A DNA stretch of 33,486 bases from the NCBI GenBank assembly GCA_034696485.1, contig JAQIWT010000121.1, positions 1 to 33,486 of the forward strand, read 5' to 3'. This DNA comes from Isohypsibius dastychi. Its lineage: Eukaryota > Tardigrada > Eutardigrada > Parachela > Isohypsibiidae. The notes under the pieces are model-generated. The model had not been told where the DNA came from and ran no database searches. It was given only the letters and a program-made list of their open reading frames with translations. Position 1 is the stretch's first letter; the number at the start of each line of letters is the position of its first letter. Position numbers and translations under genes: made by a program. Below are positions 23,131 to 33,464 of this stretch, piece after piece.

Positions 23131-24581
23131 CACTGACGGGCGAGGGGTCCAGACTTCTCGGGGGTGGGGTCCGGCACGACCAAGCGGGCACGTTACCATG
23201 CGGAAGAGGCGGACCGCCAAATTCATTCATTTTACATTACGCCAGTTACAGAAGCCGTTCGCCATCATCCTCAACTACCAAAAAAAGCAAGATCAACAAT
23301 CCACTTTTAAAATAATCTGAAAATGAAATCTGTCAGTCTCAACTCAAGTCGTCGATGCACTGAAATTACACATGAAAACAAAGGTAGAGAGAACAAGCTG
23401 AAAAATCAGAAATCGTTTCCAAAATCGATGATGTCATCATCTTCATCCAGAAGACCATCTTGCAAAAAACCTTTGTCGAGCTCCACTTCGATCAGTGTCT
23501 GATCGCCCAGATCAATAGTTTCGTCCACCTCTTCTTCTTCCTCACTATCGCCGGTATTCAGAAATGCAAGGTATCGAAATTTCCGAATCCCCAATTGAAA
23601 TCACTGAAGATATCCGGAAGAGACGGATGAGTTCCATATCTGAAATCTTCCCTTCCGCGTAGTGCAAGACCCTGCTTTGCTAGGAAGATCACTGATTTGA
23701 CGATGCTGATCAGTCCACGAACTTTCACGGCTTTTTTTTCAAGAAGTGTAACATCAGCGTCGTCAATCTGAGTGGTATTGTCACGCGGAATTCCAGCTGC
23801 TTTCTCGTTGAACTTTTGCGCTACTTTCACAGCTTCAACATGATAGCCTTGTTTTTCATGTTCTTTGAATCGCGATTTTGCGCTGTCATAAACCACGAAC
23901 GGCTTTCTGACAAGCTGCGATGCTTTCTTGGCCTGATTGTTCGCTTCCGCAAAACCAAGGGCACAATAACGACAGTACACAGTTTTTTGAGATTCCGAGT
24001 ACTCGAGAAACTGGAACTCTTGTAGCCATTCTCGTTTAATGCAGAATTGCGAGTCGAATCTCAGAATGGTTTCCGGATGGTGCGGATGATAATTCACCAA
24101 TGCTCTCAGTACAGTTGGTGAATTCTGATTCCAGTTATCACGCAGATAATCGGCGATGTCAAATCTTGCTGATCTTTCTGGGGAATTTTCTTCGACTCGC
24201 TGTTTTTTCACAGGACTCCATAGAGGCGAAGTCAGATCTTCATCAGTTTGACAATCAATGTCAGCACTGCAGATTCACAACGTTGCTAAAAGTGACTTGC
24301 AATATAAACACACCATACCTGGTATCCATAGTCAGAAGGGATTCATGTGAGAAACGAAAGATGAACCATGAACAACTGACAACTGTCGAAATTTTCGAAA
24401 AACAAAATTTCGTGGATATTCGCCATCTTGGATTGCGAGCGGAGTCTGCAAATCAACGAAAATACCCATATTGGCGCTAAACTGCCATAATTTTGCAGTC
24501 CGCCTCTTCCGCATGGTAACGTGCCCGCTTGGTCGTGCCGGACCCCACCCCCGAGAAGTCTGGACCCCTCGCCCGTCAGTG
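23131..24581. mobile_element. Non-autonomous hAT transposon, 1451 bp, with long perfect TIRs
   Basis: The ends are 84-bp perfect inverted repeats, 23131-23214 and 24498-24581, beginning cactgacgggcgaggggtcc. An 8-bp direct repeat (ccccgggt) flanks both sides, which is the hAT target-site length. The inside carries the N-terminal part of a TTF/DUF4371-type hAT protein and an acidic C-terminal tail, but not the catalytic middle. Identical TIRs point to recent movement by another copy's transposase. Confidence 0.93.
23403..24211 (-). pseudogene. hAT transposase-derived protein, internally deleted (TTF zinc finger / DUF4371 type)
   Basis: A 217-codon frame at 23558-24211 holds a TTF/BED-type finger: FDSQFCIKREWLQEF, then CRYC at residues 80-83, and His at 118 and 124. 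It is followed by the FLAKQGLALRG motif (residues 176-186) that opens the DUF4371 region of ZMYM1-like hAT proteins. A second frame at 23406-23594 supplies an Asp/Glu-rich C-terminal tail. The DDE RNase H core and dimerisation domain are missing, so the two parts were joined by an internal deletion with a frame change near 23580. There is no ATG at the head (it begins at GTG), so a first exon may lie upstream. The deletion makes the copy dependent on a full transposase from another site. Confidence 0.85.
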
Positions 24582-24589
24582 CCCCGGGT
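24582..24589. repeat. Right 8-bp target duplication of the hAT element
   Basis: The octamer ccccgggt is identical to 23123-23130. Confidence 0.9.
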
Positions 24590-24932
24590 TCCAAGCACTG
24601 AACTCGGAGACCAAATGCTGACTCACCATTCCATTGTGTCCAAAACATCCCTTCGACGTTTCATTTCTGCCAAGCAACCAAGGGCAAAATGTCTTCGGTA
24701 TTTAATCGTTCCAATTACGGATAGTACCAGCCAAGAATGGACAAAGTCGCATGAATTTGTCCATTTGTTTTCGCCATGGTTATTCCGCGAGATTCGTGCT
24801 GCAACCGATCCGAATGAACCGTTAGATGACAATTTCAAAGTCTGGCAGAAAATTCTCGTTGCGGTAACTGAGAAAAATTGTTCTCGGTCAACCATTGCAA
24901 GAATCACAATACATTTTTATTCCTTCATCTGA
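24590..24932 (+). other. Open frame beside the hAT insertion
   Basis: An open plus-strand frame with reasonable composition (for example EWTKSHEFVHLFSPWLF) continues from within the transposon end. No motif is recognised. It may be a remnant of the gene that the transposon entered, or chance. Confidence 0.25.
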
Positions 24933-25324
24933 TCAACGGATTTCTTCGCGAGAGGTAGTGGTCGAAGAACTTGTTTTGATGCAATATTCCTGATTATTTT
25001 GCTCTAGATGTTTCGATTTATCATCGCCGGACGAAACATGAGGTCTTGGGATTTGGACATGCGGTATATTCAACCAACCGTCATTGATGACATTCACATC
25101 GAATAATATCCGTATCATGTATGCATTTTTCTACTTGTTTGAACCAGCAGTCTTGTTCAAATCAGCAGCCAATTTTTTGTCTCGAAAGCAATTGTCACCT
25201 GAATTACATAGTGATACATGCTTTGTTCATGCTTTGTGTGGTTCAATGTGGATTATGTTAGCTAAACGGAACAATAAACAGCGTATTTATTACCAAGTTA
25301 TTCCCGTATTTTTTTTTAACAAAC

Positions 25325-26980
25325 TCAAAAAAACACGCGCTGCGGTATTTCAACAGATTTTTGACAAAGCGGATTTCTGGAATTTCGAGATCGCTTATGA
25401 TGAATTTGACAGATACAGAAATGTCCACAAGGCACGAGAACAATGTCAATAGTCTTATCCCAGCAGATTCTTAATTTGAGGTGATTTGGAAGGCCCGAAC
25501 TACTTCCGATATTCCAGGACAGATTCGCACGACTCGATTTCCTTTGAAAACCCAACGGTAGATGAGATTCGTGGCTTGGGCAGGAATATGTTGGTGGCAT
25601 TTAGAAGATTCTTATGGATTTAATCGAAATGCGCAACGGTCGATGAGACGAAAATTTCAGTCCCAGAGTATTTCTTGATGAGATCAAAAAGGCTGTCACA
25701 TTTTGTGCAGAGTATAATACTAGCATATATCCCATCGATTCAAGGTATGAGTGATATTGCTGGCGGGTCAACAACTATTCCATCGTCGTTGATAACTCCT
25801 ATCGTAGTTGGCATTGCTTTGTTCAGAACTGAATCGCGGGCTTCAATCTGGATTTGCCGAGGCACAAGGACTTCAAACTGATAAGATGTCATTTTTGCGA
25901 TATGTGTGAAAGTATCGAGCAAATTCATATCAACACGTTATATCATTCTCCCATCCAGAATTTTGACATGGACCAGTACTTAGGCCTGCCCTTACAAGTA
26001 ACTCAACAGAACACAAAGATCAAAAGAAATGACACAACGTACCGATGGAGTTCATTATTGCGGAAGTCACAAAATCAGTCATGTCTTCCCACAGCCTCGA
26101 AGATTGGACTAAAAACTAAAAAATAGCGCTCCTCGAATCGATTAAGATTATGTTTGAAACCATCAATGTTCCCGCTTTCATTGAACGTTCACTCCAGCGA
26201 TACTCTGATTTTTTTACTTATTTCCACACTTCTGCAAATACTTGGTTGTATTCTTATTTACATACTCACAATGACAACTGTTGCTCATCCCGGCAGTTAT
26301 GTGAGCGTTGTTCAGTTCTTGAATGTTAAGTTAAGTTCTGTGATGCCTGATGTCGTGTAACCTGGTGACACTGATTAGACGTATTGTTTATCTAAAGCAA
26401 GACTGATTGGCTTTCATTTTTTATGCACAAACGTGGTAAACCAAGTACCATCAAGGCGAGCTCTTATGCCAACGCAGAACTAGATCAGCAACAACGCACT
26501 TTGGAAAACTTCAAATGTTCTACATTAACAATATCATCTTTTTGCCAATCCGAAAGGACCACTCCACACTGAAAACAGCAAACAATTTCGCCAAATCCCG
26601 TGTAGAGAAATCCAGAATCCGATGAAACTGCTGAATGCTGCTGGATTTGTTCAGGCCACGACCCAAAACTTTCTAAACGCTTTTGAGAACATGACATCGC
26701 CGAATGTCTGGGAGCTAACATGGGTGTAGAACCAGGTCTCAAATTCATGGTGCGACTCCACAAAAAAGAATGAGGGGTGCATTCAGATTGATGCGAGAAC
26801 TGATGAGATGAGTTTGAATCCCAAATGGCCTTTGAGCCGCAGCCATCGCAAATTGGGTCGTGAGTCTCGAGAAACGAAACCGCATCAGCAGCTGCACTGA
26901 CAATTTCTGGATAAATCCTGAAATAAACAGGTATTCTCAATCTGGGTTGTTTTATCCAGAAATGAGGTGCCATGAGACAA
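25325..26980 (-). pseudogene. Inhibitor-of-apoptosis (BIR + RING) gene, decayed
   Basis: A minus-strand frame at 26485-26973 ends in a BIR domain (about 26491-26680). It starts with RLESFGSWPEQ, continues with GFLYTGFGEIVCCFQC and has EH and a final Cys, so all four zinc ligands (Cys133, Cys136, His153, Cys161) are present. An earlier CDGCGSKAIW ... HQSEC may be a more decayed BIR. Downstream on the same strand, at about 25335-25475, is an IAP-type C-terminal RING: IDIVLVPCGHFCIC ... PLCQKSVEI. Two expected RING cysteines are Leu and Asn. The region between (25740-25928 and near 25660) has coding pieces in other frames. IAPs block caspases through BIR and ubiquitinate targets through RING, in the cytosol. 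BIR-plus-RING occurs in animals and in insect DNA viruses. Confidence 0.8.
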
Positions 26981-26999
26981 TCCTAAGCATCAGCGGCCT

Positions 27000-27970
27000 T
27001 CAAAGTCTGCTGACATTCCAGAAATAATCCATTCATTAAAATGGATGGCTTTGACTGCATTGCTCTTTACAGTTTAGAATTCAGCGGCACCAATGTGCCC
27101 CTTGAATTGACGGCCGAGAACTAAACTGCGAAGTTGGAGACCGCTCCAGACACCCTGCTTGCGGATATCTCAATTCATCTCCGTTTTTCGGAACTTTTCG
27201 ATGCCATGGAGGTTTTTCCAAAAAAGTTCTCGTTGGATATTTCTCCAGAAGGCTTAAACTGTTTGATCTGGCAAACATGATCAATTGAAAACTGGATCTT
27301 ATCAATCATCCAACAGGAGCGAACTTCTTTATTTTGCAACTTTAGAAAGAATTGATTCGAGTGGCCCACTCTTGTCAGCTATTTAAGGTCGGTGATCCAT
27401 ACGGATTTTGCGGTATAATCGAAATCACAGTTGAAGTAACACTTGAAATTACACTAAGTTGAAGTTACACTTTGATACGTGATTGATCCTTCTCGTCATA
27501 CAGTGCTAGTATACATACTTGAAGATGGCCGAACCTTAAACTGTGGTCTCACCAGTTGCAGCCGAGGGTACACGATACGAGGAGCTTATGACTACTTCGC
27601 CTTATTTGGTTCATTTGGACGCTTCAAAAATAGCCGTTTCTATAAGCAAGAGTTATCCAAAAGATCCAAGAATCGACATTCGTTTCCCAGACTCGACAAA
27701 ATGGGCTTATGAAACCTACTAGATGCGGTTGTTTCTTCAAACCGGATTCTTTACCCCTGGTCATCGAAGAACAGAAAAATCAGTGCAGAATACGACACAA
27801 TGCCAAAAGACGAAGAGACCCGACCACTCCAAAAACCAACCAAGCCAATCTCGAAAAAGCTCCGAAAAACAGAGCCGGATAAAAGTGACTCAGGAATTGA
27901 ACTGGTTTAATCGTTGTATATGGGAGTGAATTTTCGGTTATGTCGGTTTCGTAGTCGTTCAACTGCTTTT
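27000..27970. other. No gene recognised between IAP and ribonucleotide reductase
   Basis: Short frames on both strands (27081-27305 minus, 27479-27712 plus) have no motif. The minus-strand part may be the N-terminal leader of the IAP gene. Confidence 0.25.
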
Positions 27971-27975
27971 CAGTC

Positions 27976-29087
27976 ATGTCTGACGCGAATCGTAAACCTC
28001 TTGTTATCTCTCTTTAGAATCTTCATGGAAAAGCACAATCATCGTTCTGGGTTGCAGAAGAGATTGATTTCTCGAATAATCTGATCATACGGAAACATGT
28101 GTGAGACGAAGAACTAGAATCGATCTTGAGTGTCCTGAGTTTCTTCGCCTCAGTTGATGGACACATAATAGAGAATCCAGCAGAAAATTTTCTATGTGAA
28201 GTCCAGATTGCCGAAGCAAGATCATTTTACGCCTTCCAGATCTTTATTGAGAATATCCATTCAGAAGTATATACTCCTGCAATTGCGACCTATGGCAAGG
28301 ATCAAGTTGAGAGAAATAAATTATTACAGAGTGCAGTACGAAACCCAGCGGTGAAACTGAAAGCAGATTGGGTGAAGAATTTCATTAAGGATAGTAAACT
28401 CCTGTTTTGCGAGCGTCTCGTTGCGTTTGCCAGTGTCGTATTGCTGTTCTTTGCGGCTCTTTTGCTGCTTTGTTTTGGCTGAAAATCCGGTGCGTGCTCC
28501 CCAGCTTGACGTTTTCAAACGACCTCATCATTCGTGACGAATCTCTTCATGTTTTATTTGCATGCGCCCTTCATGAATAATTGCCAATAAAGTGTGATCT
28601 CAAAACAATCAGTGAAATCGTTTTGGACGCTTGTCACGTGGAAAAGAAATTTTTGCGCTCATCCATTTCAAAAGAAATCATCGGACTTAATCCGGGCAGT
28701 ATGGACAAATACATTGAATTTGTTTGTGACTACCTGTTGAGCTTGCTCAGTATCCCAGCATTTTTTAGTACACCAGATCCATTCCTTTTTGTTGAAAATA
28801 TTTCTTTTGAGAGCAAATTCAATTCCTTCGAATGTAAAGTTGCAGAATACAAGCTTCCAAAAATTGGTGACAACACTGAGTTTTGTGCAGACGCAGATTT
28901 TTTTTCAATAACGAAACAAATCAATAAACAAGAGAAAATTTTTCTGTTCCGGTCATGGCTTGGTCTTTCCAAAATAACGTCACCAGTTCAGATTCGTTCC
29001 CGCTATTTCAGTTTATTCAGAACAGCTGGTCAGGTCCTTTTCGCTCTGGTTGGTAACACATCGCGGAGGATCATAACTGGACACTGA
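27976..29087 (+). pseudogene. Ribonucleotide reductase small subunit (class I R2), intronless and broken
   Basis: R2 reduces ribonucleotides to deoxyribonucleotides, with the large subunit, through a di-iron/tyrosyl radical. From an ATG at 27976 one frame covers FWVAEEIDFS, FFASVDG (first iron Asp), EVQIAEARSFY, ENIHSEVY (Glu, His and radical Tyr) and KADWVKNFI. After a shift near 28450 the frame goes on with [15 protein letters not shown] (Glu and His ligands), KYIEFVCDYLL and a C-terminal FCADADF ending at 28901, the peptide that binds the large subunit. Lesions are TAG at 28015, TGA at 28102, the frameshift, and TAA at 28578. The fourth Glu ligand position (usually VEG) reads Val-Val-Leu. 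The normal stop is lost and the frame runs to 29087. About 309 codons without introns suits a viral gene or a retrocopy. Confidence 0.93.
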
Positions 29088-29720
29088 AGAATCCCAACTT
29101 TTTGCAGCTTCAATGAAAGCCTGAACGTACGTTAAAATCATTTTTTGTGCAAGACGCGATTCGGTATCTGTGGAAATCGAAATCCAGCAGCTGTCTCTAC
29201 ATCGTTTTGATCGTGATAGATACACGTACTGTTGCCTAACTCGTGCTTGGATTTCGACCTTTTCGCCCAAATCCAGATTTACGGCGCGTCACGTGGCATA
29301 TTTTTCAGCAGAAATGCTCGGATACACCACTAGGTCAAGCTTTAATAGTCCTCTCTGGATGTTCATACAGGAATTAAAGTCCAAGCCGTTAGCACAACCA
29401 TACGCGATTCCAGAATGGAGATACCGGTCAATGATGAGTGTATATCCTTGTCACAGTGCTGATTTCATTCCATCAAGCTTCTGAAACCTTTCTGCACTGA
29501 ACACCAGTTGCCTTGCCGCTTCAAGAAGGATGCATTCCTCGTTTCGGCATGCGATGATGAGTTCGTTGAATAGGTTGCTTGCATTTCTCGAAGAGAATCG
29601 AAAATGTTTATGCTTGACACCACGTTTGTGAAGTGTTTGCATAAGTAATTCATTGTCATACGTCTTCCCAGAACCATCACCGCCCTCAAATACGATAACT
29701 GCACTGCACGGAATAATCAA
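29013..29720 (-). pseudogene. Thymidylate kinase (dTMP kinase) with two in-frame TGA codons
   Basis: The enzyme phosphorylates dTMP to dTDP. One continuous minus-strand frame holds all parts. The P-loop FEGGDGSGKT is at residues 11-20, KHFRF follows, then LVFSAERFQK (the usual LLFSANRWE). LIIDRYLHSG contains the Asp-Arg-Tyr triad at residues 98-100. LLKLDLVVYPSISAEKY matches the strand before the LID, and a helical C-terminus completes it. In-frame TGA codons lie at 29451-29453 and 29289-29291 on the minus strand; there is no frameshift. The total is about 235 codons, close to the usual 205-215 for the family plus a short tail. The first codon is TTG, so the true start may be lost. The tail overlaps the run-on end of the opposite-strand R2 gene by 75 bases. 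The absence of introns suits a viral origin. Confidence 0.92.
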
Positions 29721-30101
29721 AATTCTAGATTTTCAGTAAGCGTTTCCAAATCCAAAACCACCTGGTCGTATTCGTCCGATCTCTGGTCTCTTGGTATCGA
29801 CGCGAGAATCTCTTTAAGTTAACGAGAAAAGAAGCCAACTCTGATGGTCGTTGAAGGTTGTGTATTTGTGTATTGAACTTCGCGTAAAGACAATTATTAA
29901 CGGAGAGCATATAGAAATCGCAAAAATGAAGCAACAACATGAGATACTGCTGCAGTGACAACTGTCGTGTCTAGTAGCCAAGGATGGTCAACAGGTGGAA
30001 AAATTCATACGGTAGATATATCAAGCAAAATGAGTGCATGCATGCATTTTTGTTGCTAAATTACAGAAATAAGAATTAACAAGGAAATTGTCGGCGTACA
30101 A

Positions 30102-30419
30102 CTATGTACACAGGTTGAAATGCTTTCGATTCGAGTCGACAGTATGATCCGTAGTGCTTGTATCTAACCCAAACCGGTTCCAAATCACTAGTATGGCCGA
30201 AAGTATTCTAGATTTGATGAGTTCCCACGCTACAAGTAGTACGGCAGCAACCAGTACAATTATCACAGAGAACATAATTATGACCGCACTTCGGCCAATA
30301 TCATCAGCTGGACAATCCCCAACTTCAAAGCGACAATCTGGCGTTGGAGGTAACTCACGACTGATATCCCATTCACTACTGTGAATAACTGCAAATTTCT
30401 CCGAGACATCTTCATACAA
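30102..30419 (-). CDS. Single-pass membrane protein fragment
   Basis: The 105-codon frame has a polar, Cys-containing N-terminal part (residues 1-43, with CRFEVGDC) and a strongly hydrophobic segment of about 25 residues (VIIMFSVIIVLVAAVLLVAW, residues 45-65). A short basic/polar tail follows. This is the shape of a type I membrane protein end. No family is recognised. It starts with no upstream signal peptide, so it is probably the last exon or the 3' remnant of a longer gene. Confidence 0.4.
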   Translation of the reverse strand: MYEDVSEKFAVIHSSEWDISRELPPTPDCRFEVGDCPADDIGRSAVIIMFSVIIVLVAAVLLVAWELIKSRILSAILVIWNRFGLDTSTTDHTVDSNRKHFNLCT

Positions 30420-30608
30420 CAGAAGTGTCTGAAACCAGAAACGTTTAGGGAGATCTCTCTATCTGGTCAATTTCGTCACCACGAATGCCATCTGTCTCCG
30501 GGTCGAATCTCTGAATCTCTTGCCGAAATACGCGTGAGCTGAAATCCGACGTCTTGAATTCACCAGCCGAAGAACTGAAGGACCGACCAGGGCATTTTTT
30601 GGCTAGTG

Positions 30609-30795
30609 CTTTAACACTGAACTCTGAACTCCGAAGTCCGAGTCTGAACTCTGAGTCTGAACGCTGAACTCTGAGTCTGAACTTTGAAGTCTGAACTTTG
30701 AAGTCTGAGTCTGAACTCTGAGTCTGAACACTGAAGTCTGAGTCTGGAGTCTGAGTCTGAACTCTGAAGTCTGAGTCTGAACTCTGAATCTGAAT
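30609..30795. repeat. Left tandem array of the fold-back element
   Basis: Units are variants of tctgaactctgagtctgaac. Open frames across it are repeat artefacts. Confidence 0.85.
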
Positions 30796-31282
30796 TTAAA
30801 GTATGCATTTTAATGCTGAAAAACTTTTGTTTTTCGCCAATCCCTGATTCCTAATCGTTCTGTGTGATGAGATTTCTATGCGAGATCGGAATTCGTTATT
30901 CAGATCTGAAACTTGATACGTCTAGAAGAGCAATATAAGAATATTAGAAATCAGGAAGTTATTTTTCAGCTTGAAATGAACTCGGGTGTAATGAAGGGCT
31001 CCCTTGACATCATCGAATAATTTCGAACGTTGAAATAAAAGCATGTTTGAAAAGTTGGTTTCTTAGGGGGAATCAAGAAAGAAGCTGAGCACACCAAGTA
31101 CCGCGCATTGAGTCAAACTACTTGCTAAATGATAATTACCTTAGCCCATCGACTCGGCCCGGTTGAAATGCCATGTTCTCGACCTTAGGAATAAACGGTC
31201 GAAATGTTGTGTCAATTGCGTTGAACCGTAGAAAAATTGAAGTCCCCCTACCCCTCTCTATCACGCGTATGATCTTGGATTC

Positions 31283-31620
31283 AGAATTCGAGGTTCAGAC
31301 GTGTTCAGAGTTCAGAATTCAGACTCAGACTTCGGAGTTCAGACTCAAAAGTTCAGACTCAGACTTCAGAGTTCAGAGTTCAGACTCAGAGTTCAGCGTT
31401 CAGACTCAGAGTTCAGACTCAGAGTTCAGACTCAGAGTTCAGAGTTCAGACTCAGAGTTCAGAGTTCAGACTCAGACTTCGGAGTTCAGACTCAGACTTC
31501 AGACTCAGACTTCAGAGTTCAGAGTTCAGACTCAGAGTTCAGCGTTCAGACTCAGAGTTCAGAGTTCAGAGTTCAGAGTTCAGACTCTGACTTCAGACTC
31601 AGACTTCAGAGTTCAGTGTT
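31283..31620. repeat. Right tandem array of the fold-back element
   Basis: Units are variants of gagttcagactcagagttca, the inverse of the left array and about 1.8 times as long. Apparent proteins of Ser/Gln/Phe/Arg repeats here are artefacts. Confidence 0.85.
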
Positions 31621-31889
31621 AAAGCACTAGCCAAATTTTTTTTTAAAACTTTCTACCTTTCTGGTAGCGCTTATTGGAGCTGAGATCTCGGGGAGATCGG
31701 CTGATTCGTTGATAACTTGAATGACTGCGCGGAATGTCTCATAACAACCGATGACCATTGCGTTTCTCTAAGAGATAGAGAGAGATGCTTGCTGAAGAGA
31801 TAGAGTTAAGACTTGTCGGTAGCTTGGTACATACCATGGTCTGGTCGCCAGCATCATCACGGTATACTTCCTCCCGTGTTTTGTTGAGT

Positions 31890-32393
31890 TAAGAGGAGTC
31901 AGAAGTTGTGCCGGACGATAACGACTTTCTATTCATACTCGAGGACGGTCCTGTCGAGCTGGGGAATATCATGGCTGTAATTGGAAATCCATATTTGCAG
32001 GATACTGCCCGGGTTATCAAAAAAGTGACCAAACCGGAAGATGTGGCCAAGGAAATTCCTTCGTCTGCGGTCGATGTCTTATTCGCTTTCAAATTTGGGC
32101 GGAAGACCATGTTCCAAATCTGCATTGGATTAGAAGTCTACAAGCCATCCGAAAAGCTCGAAAATTACGACATTTCTACCGAGGCGGACAATGCTGCTGA
32201 TAACAGTGATGAACACCTTGATGTGACAGTCGACGTCGACGTCGGCAACCGATGAGACCGCAGACCTTTTCGACGGAGAAGACACAACTGAGATAGACCG
32301 TTCGAAGGAAGAAAGCTTGACTTCGAACAATAAGGGCATTTCTGCAGCGGAAGTCACACCAAGCCAACAAGCAACTGCGGCCGAAGAAGTCTG
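31890..32393 (+). pseudogene. Acidic protein remnant of unknown family
   Basis: A plus-strand frame begins near EESEVVPDDNDFLFILEDG and runs as a mixed alpha/beta stretch with KKVTKPEDVAKEIP. It changes frame near 32245 into an Asp/Glu/Ser-rich tail ending in TAATAEEV-like Ala/Glu residues and a TGA at 32391. No ATG is present at the start. One frameshift breaks it. The acidic tail looks like a phosphoprotein or a nuclear protein end, but I recognise no domain. Confidence 0.4.
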
Positions 32394-32399
32394 ATCATT

Positions 32400-33460
32400 A
32401 TTTTCTTGTTTTTACGTGAGTGGAATTTCGAGACTTGATATACTCTGTATTATTGAACGCCCCAGTTGTTTGTTTTTTGATTGGTACGATCATTTTTGTT
32501 GCACCTCGGATTTGGGATATTAAAATATCGAAAACCTGTTTATAAGCATTGCTGTAAAAAATTGGGAAAAATCTGATACTTGTCTGAACTCCTACTAGTT
32601 CCAGGTTTAAACTCAATTAAGAACAAATTACGATGATTTCACATCTGTACCGAAATCAGGATATTAAAATATTGAAAATGCGTGTACGAGCATTCCTAAA
32701 ATTCCAAAAATTCCAATTCCAAAAACTGGGGAAAATTTGATAATTGTCTGAAATCCTGCTAGTGTCAGTTCAAATGGCTATCAAAACCAGGCTTGGAGAC
32801 AGACACCATGAATCCAAGTTAAAATTGTAATCCTATCTGAAAAAGATGCTTAGACCATCAGAACATGGGTCAATTCAGATTTCAAGTTCCAGGTCAAAAA
32901 AAGGTTTGGGACAAAACCAGACTTAAAGCGGTAGTGTCCATACCTATGATCTGACCATATTCCTAATCCTGCTTCTACTGCAAAATCCTTGACTCAGAAA
33001 CGTTATGCTGTTAATCATTCAGGAAACAAAAACCATAGACCAGAACGATTTAGCTAAGCTGAAATCCTGCGCGGTAAAATTCAGTCGAATATGCCCGAAA
33101 TCCATTCATAATGTGAATACAACAATCACATTCAAAATGGAAGCTGAATAGGAAATGGAGTTCTGCACAGAATTCGGAAAAAAGGCTCTAATATTCCGTC
33201 ACACAAACTGCAAACAGGCCCGATATGTTTCACAGAGTGATCCACACTTGGTAAGGTGATCACCTTGTCCCTGAAAGTGGATTGTTGCCTGAAAGTTCTT
33301 TCATATTATTCAAAAATATTGGCGGAGGGATATTAAAACGCAAAAATGATTAAAAAGAGTTTTTTGCGGTCACCTTCGACAGATTTGTCGAATTGACCTT
33401 CACGAGCTGATTTTAGTACATCAGCATGGAATGCGACGGGTGGGCCTCTCAAGGGGGGGA
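32400..33460. other. AT-rich, no gene recognised
   Basis: Apart from the tandem repeat at 32515-32770, I see no open frame or motif worth naming. Confidence 0.35.
32515..32775. repeat. Two-copy tandem repeat of about 144 bp
   Basis: Both copies begin ggatattaaaatat (32515 and 32659) and contain gaaaat/ctgat..ttgtctgaa and a ctagt..cag end. They have diverged at many positions, and the second has a small insertion. Confidence 0.65.
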
Positions 33461-33464
33461 AGGC

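Larger units (their letters stand above)
30598..31635. mobile_element. Fold-back element with tandem-repeat arms
   Basis: The outer 30 bases, 30598-30627 (tttggctagtgctttaacac and on), are an exact inverted copy of 31606-31635. Inside each end lies an array of 6- to 12-bp units (ctcagagttcaga on the right, its reverse complement on the left), about 190 bp left and 340 bp right. The 480-bp middle (30805-31283) shows no gene. Long inverted arms made of tandem repeats are the hallmark of fold-back elements. The flanks are T-rich, so a target duplication cannot be read. Confidence 0.75.

Noticed and set aside
24343-24648. Two Gly/Arg-rich minus-strand frames across the hAT right end
   Set aside because: They read through the GC-rich terminal inverted repeat and are not conserved protein.
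25084-25452. 122-codon plus-strand frame
   Set aside because: It overlaps the IAP-type RING on the minus strand, and the motif match there is far better.
28841-29484. Plus-strand frame over 29170-29484
   Set aside because: It is the complement of the thymidylate kinase, which has all its catalytic motifs on the minus strand.
31173-31630. Two long overlapping open frames of Ser/Gln/Phe/Arg repeats
   Set aside because: They are translations of the fold-back element's tandem array, open in several frames at once.
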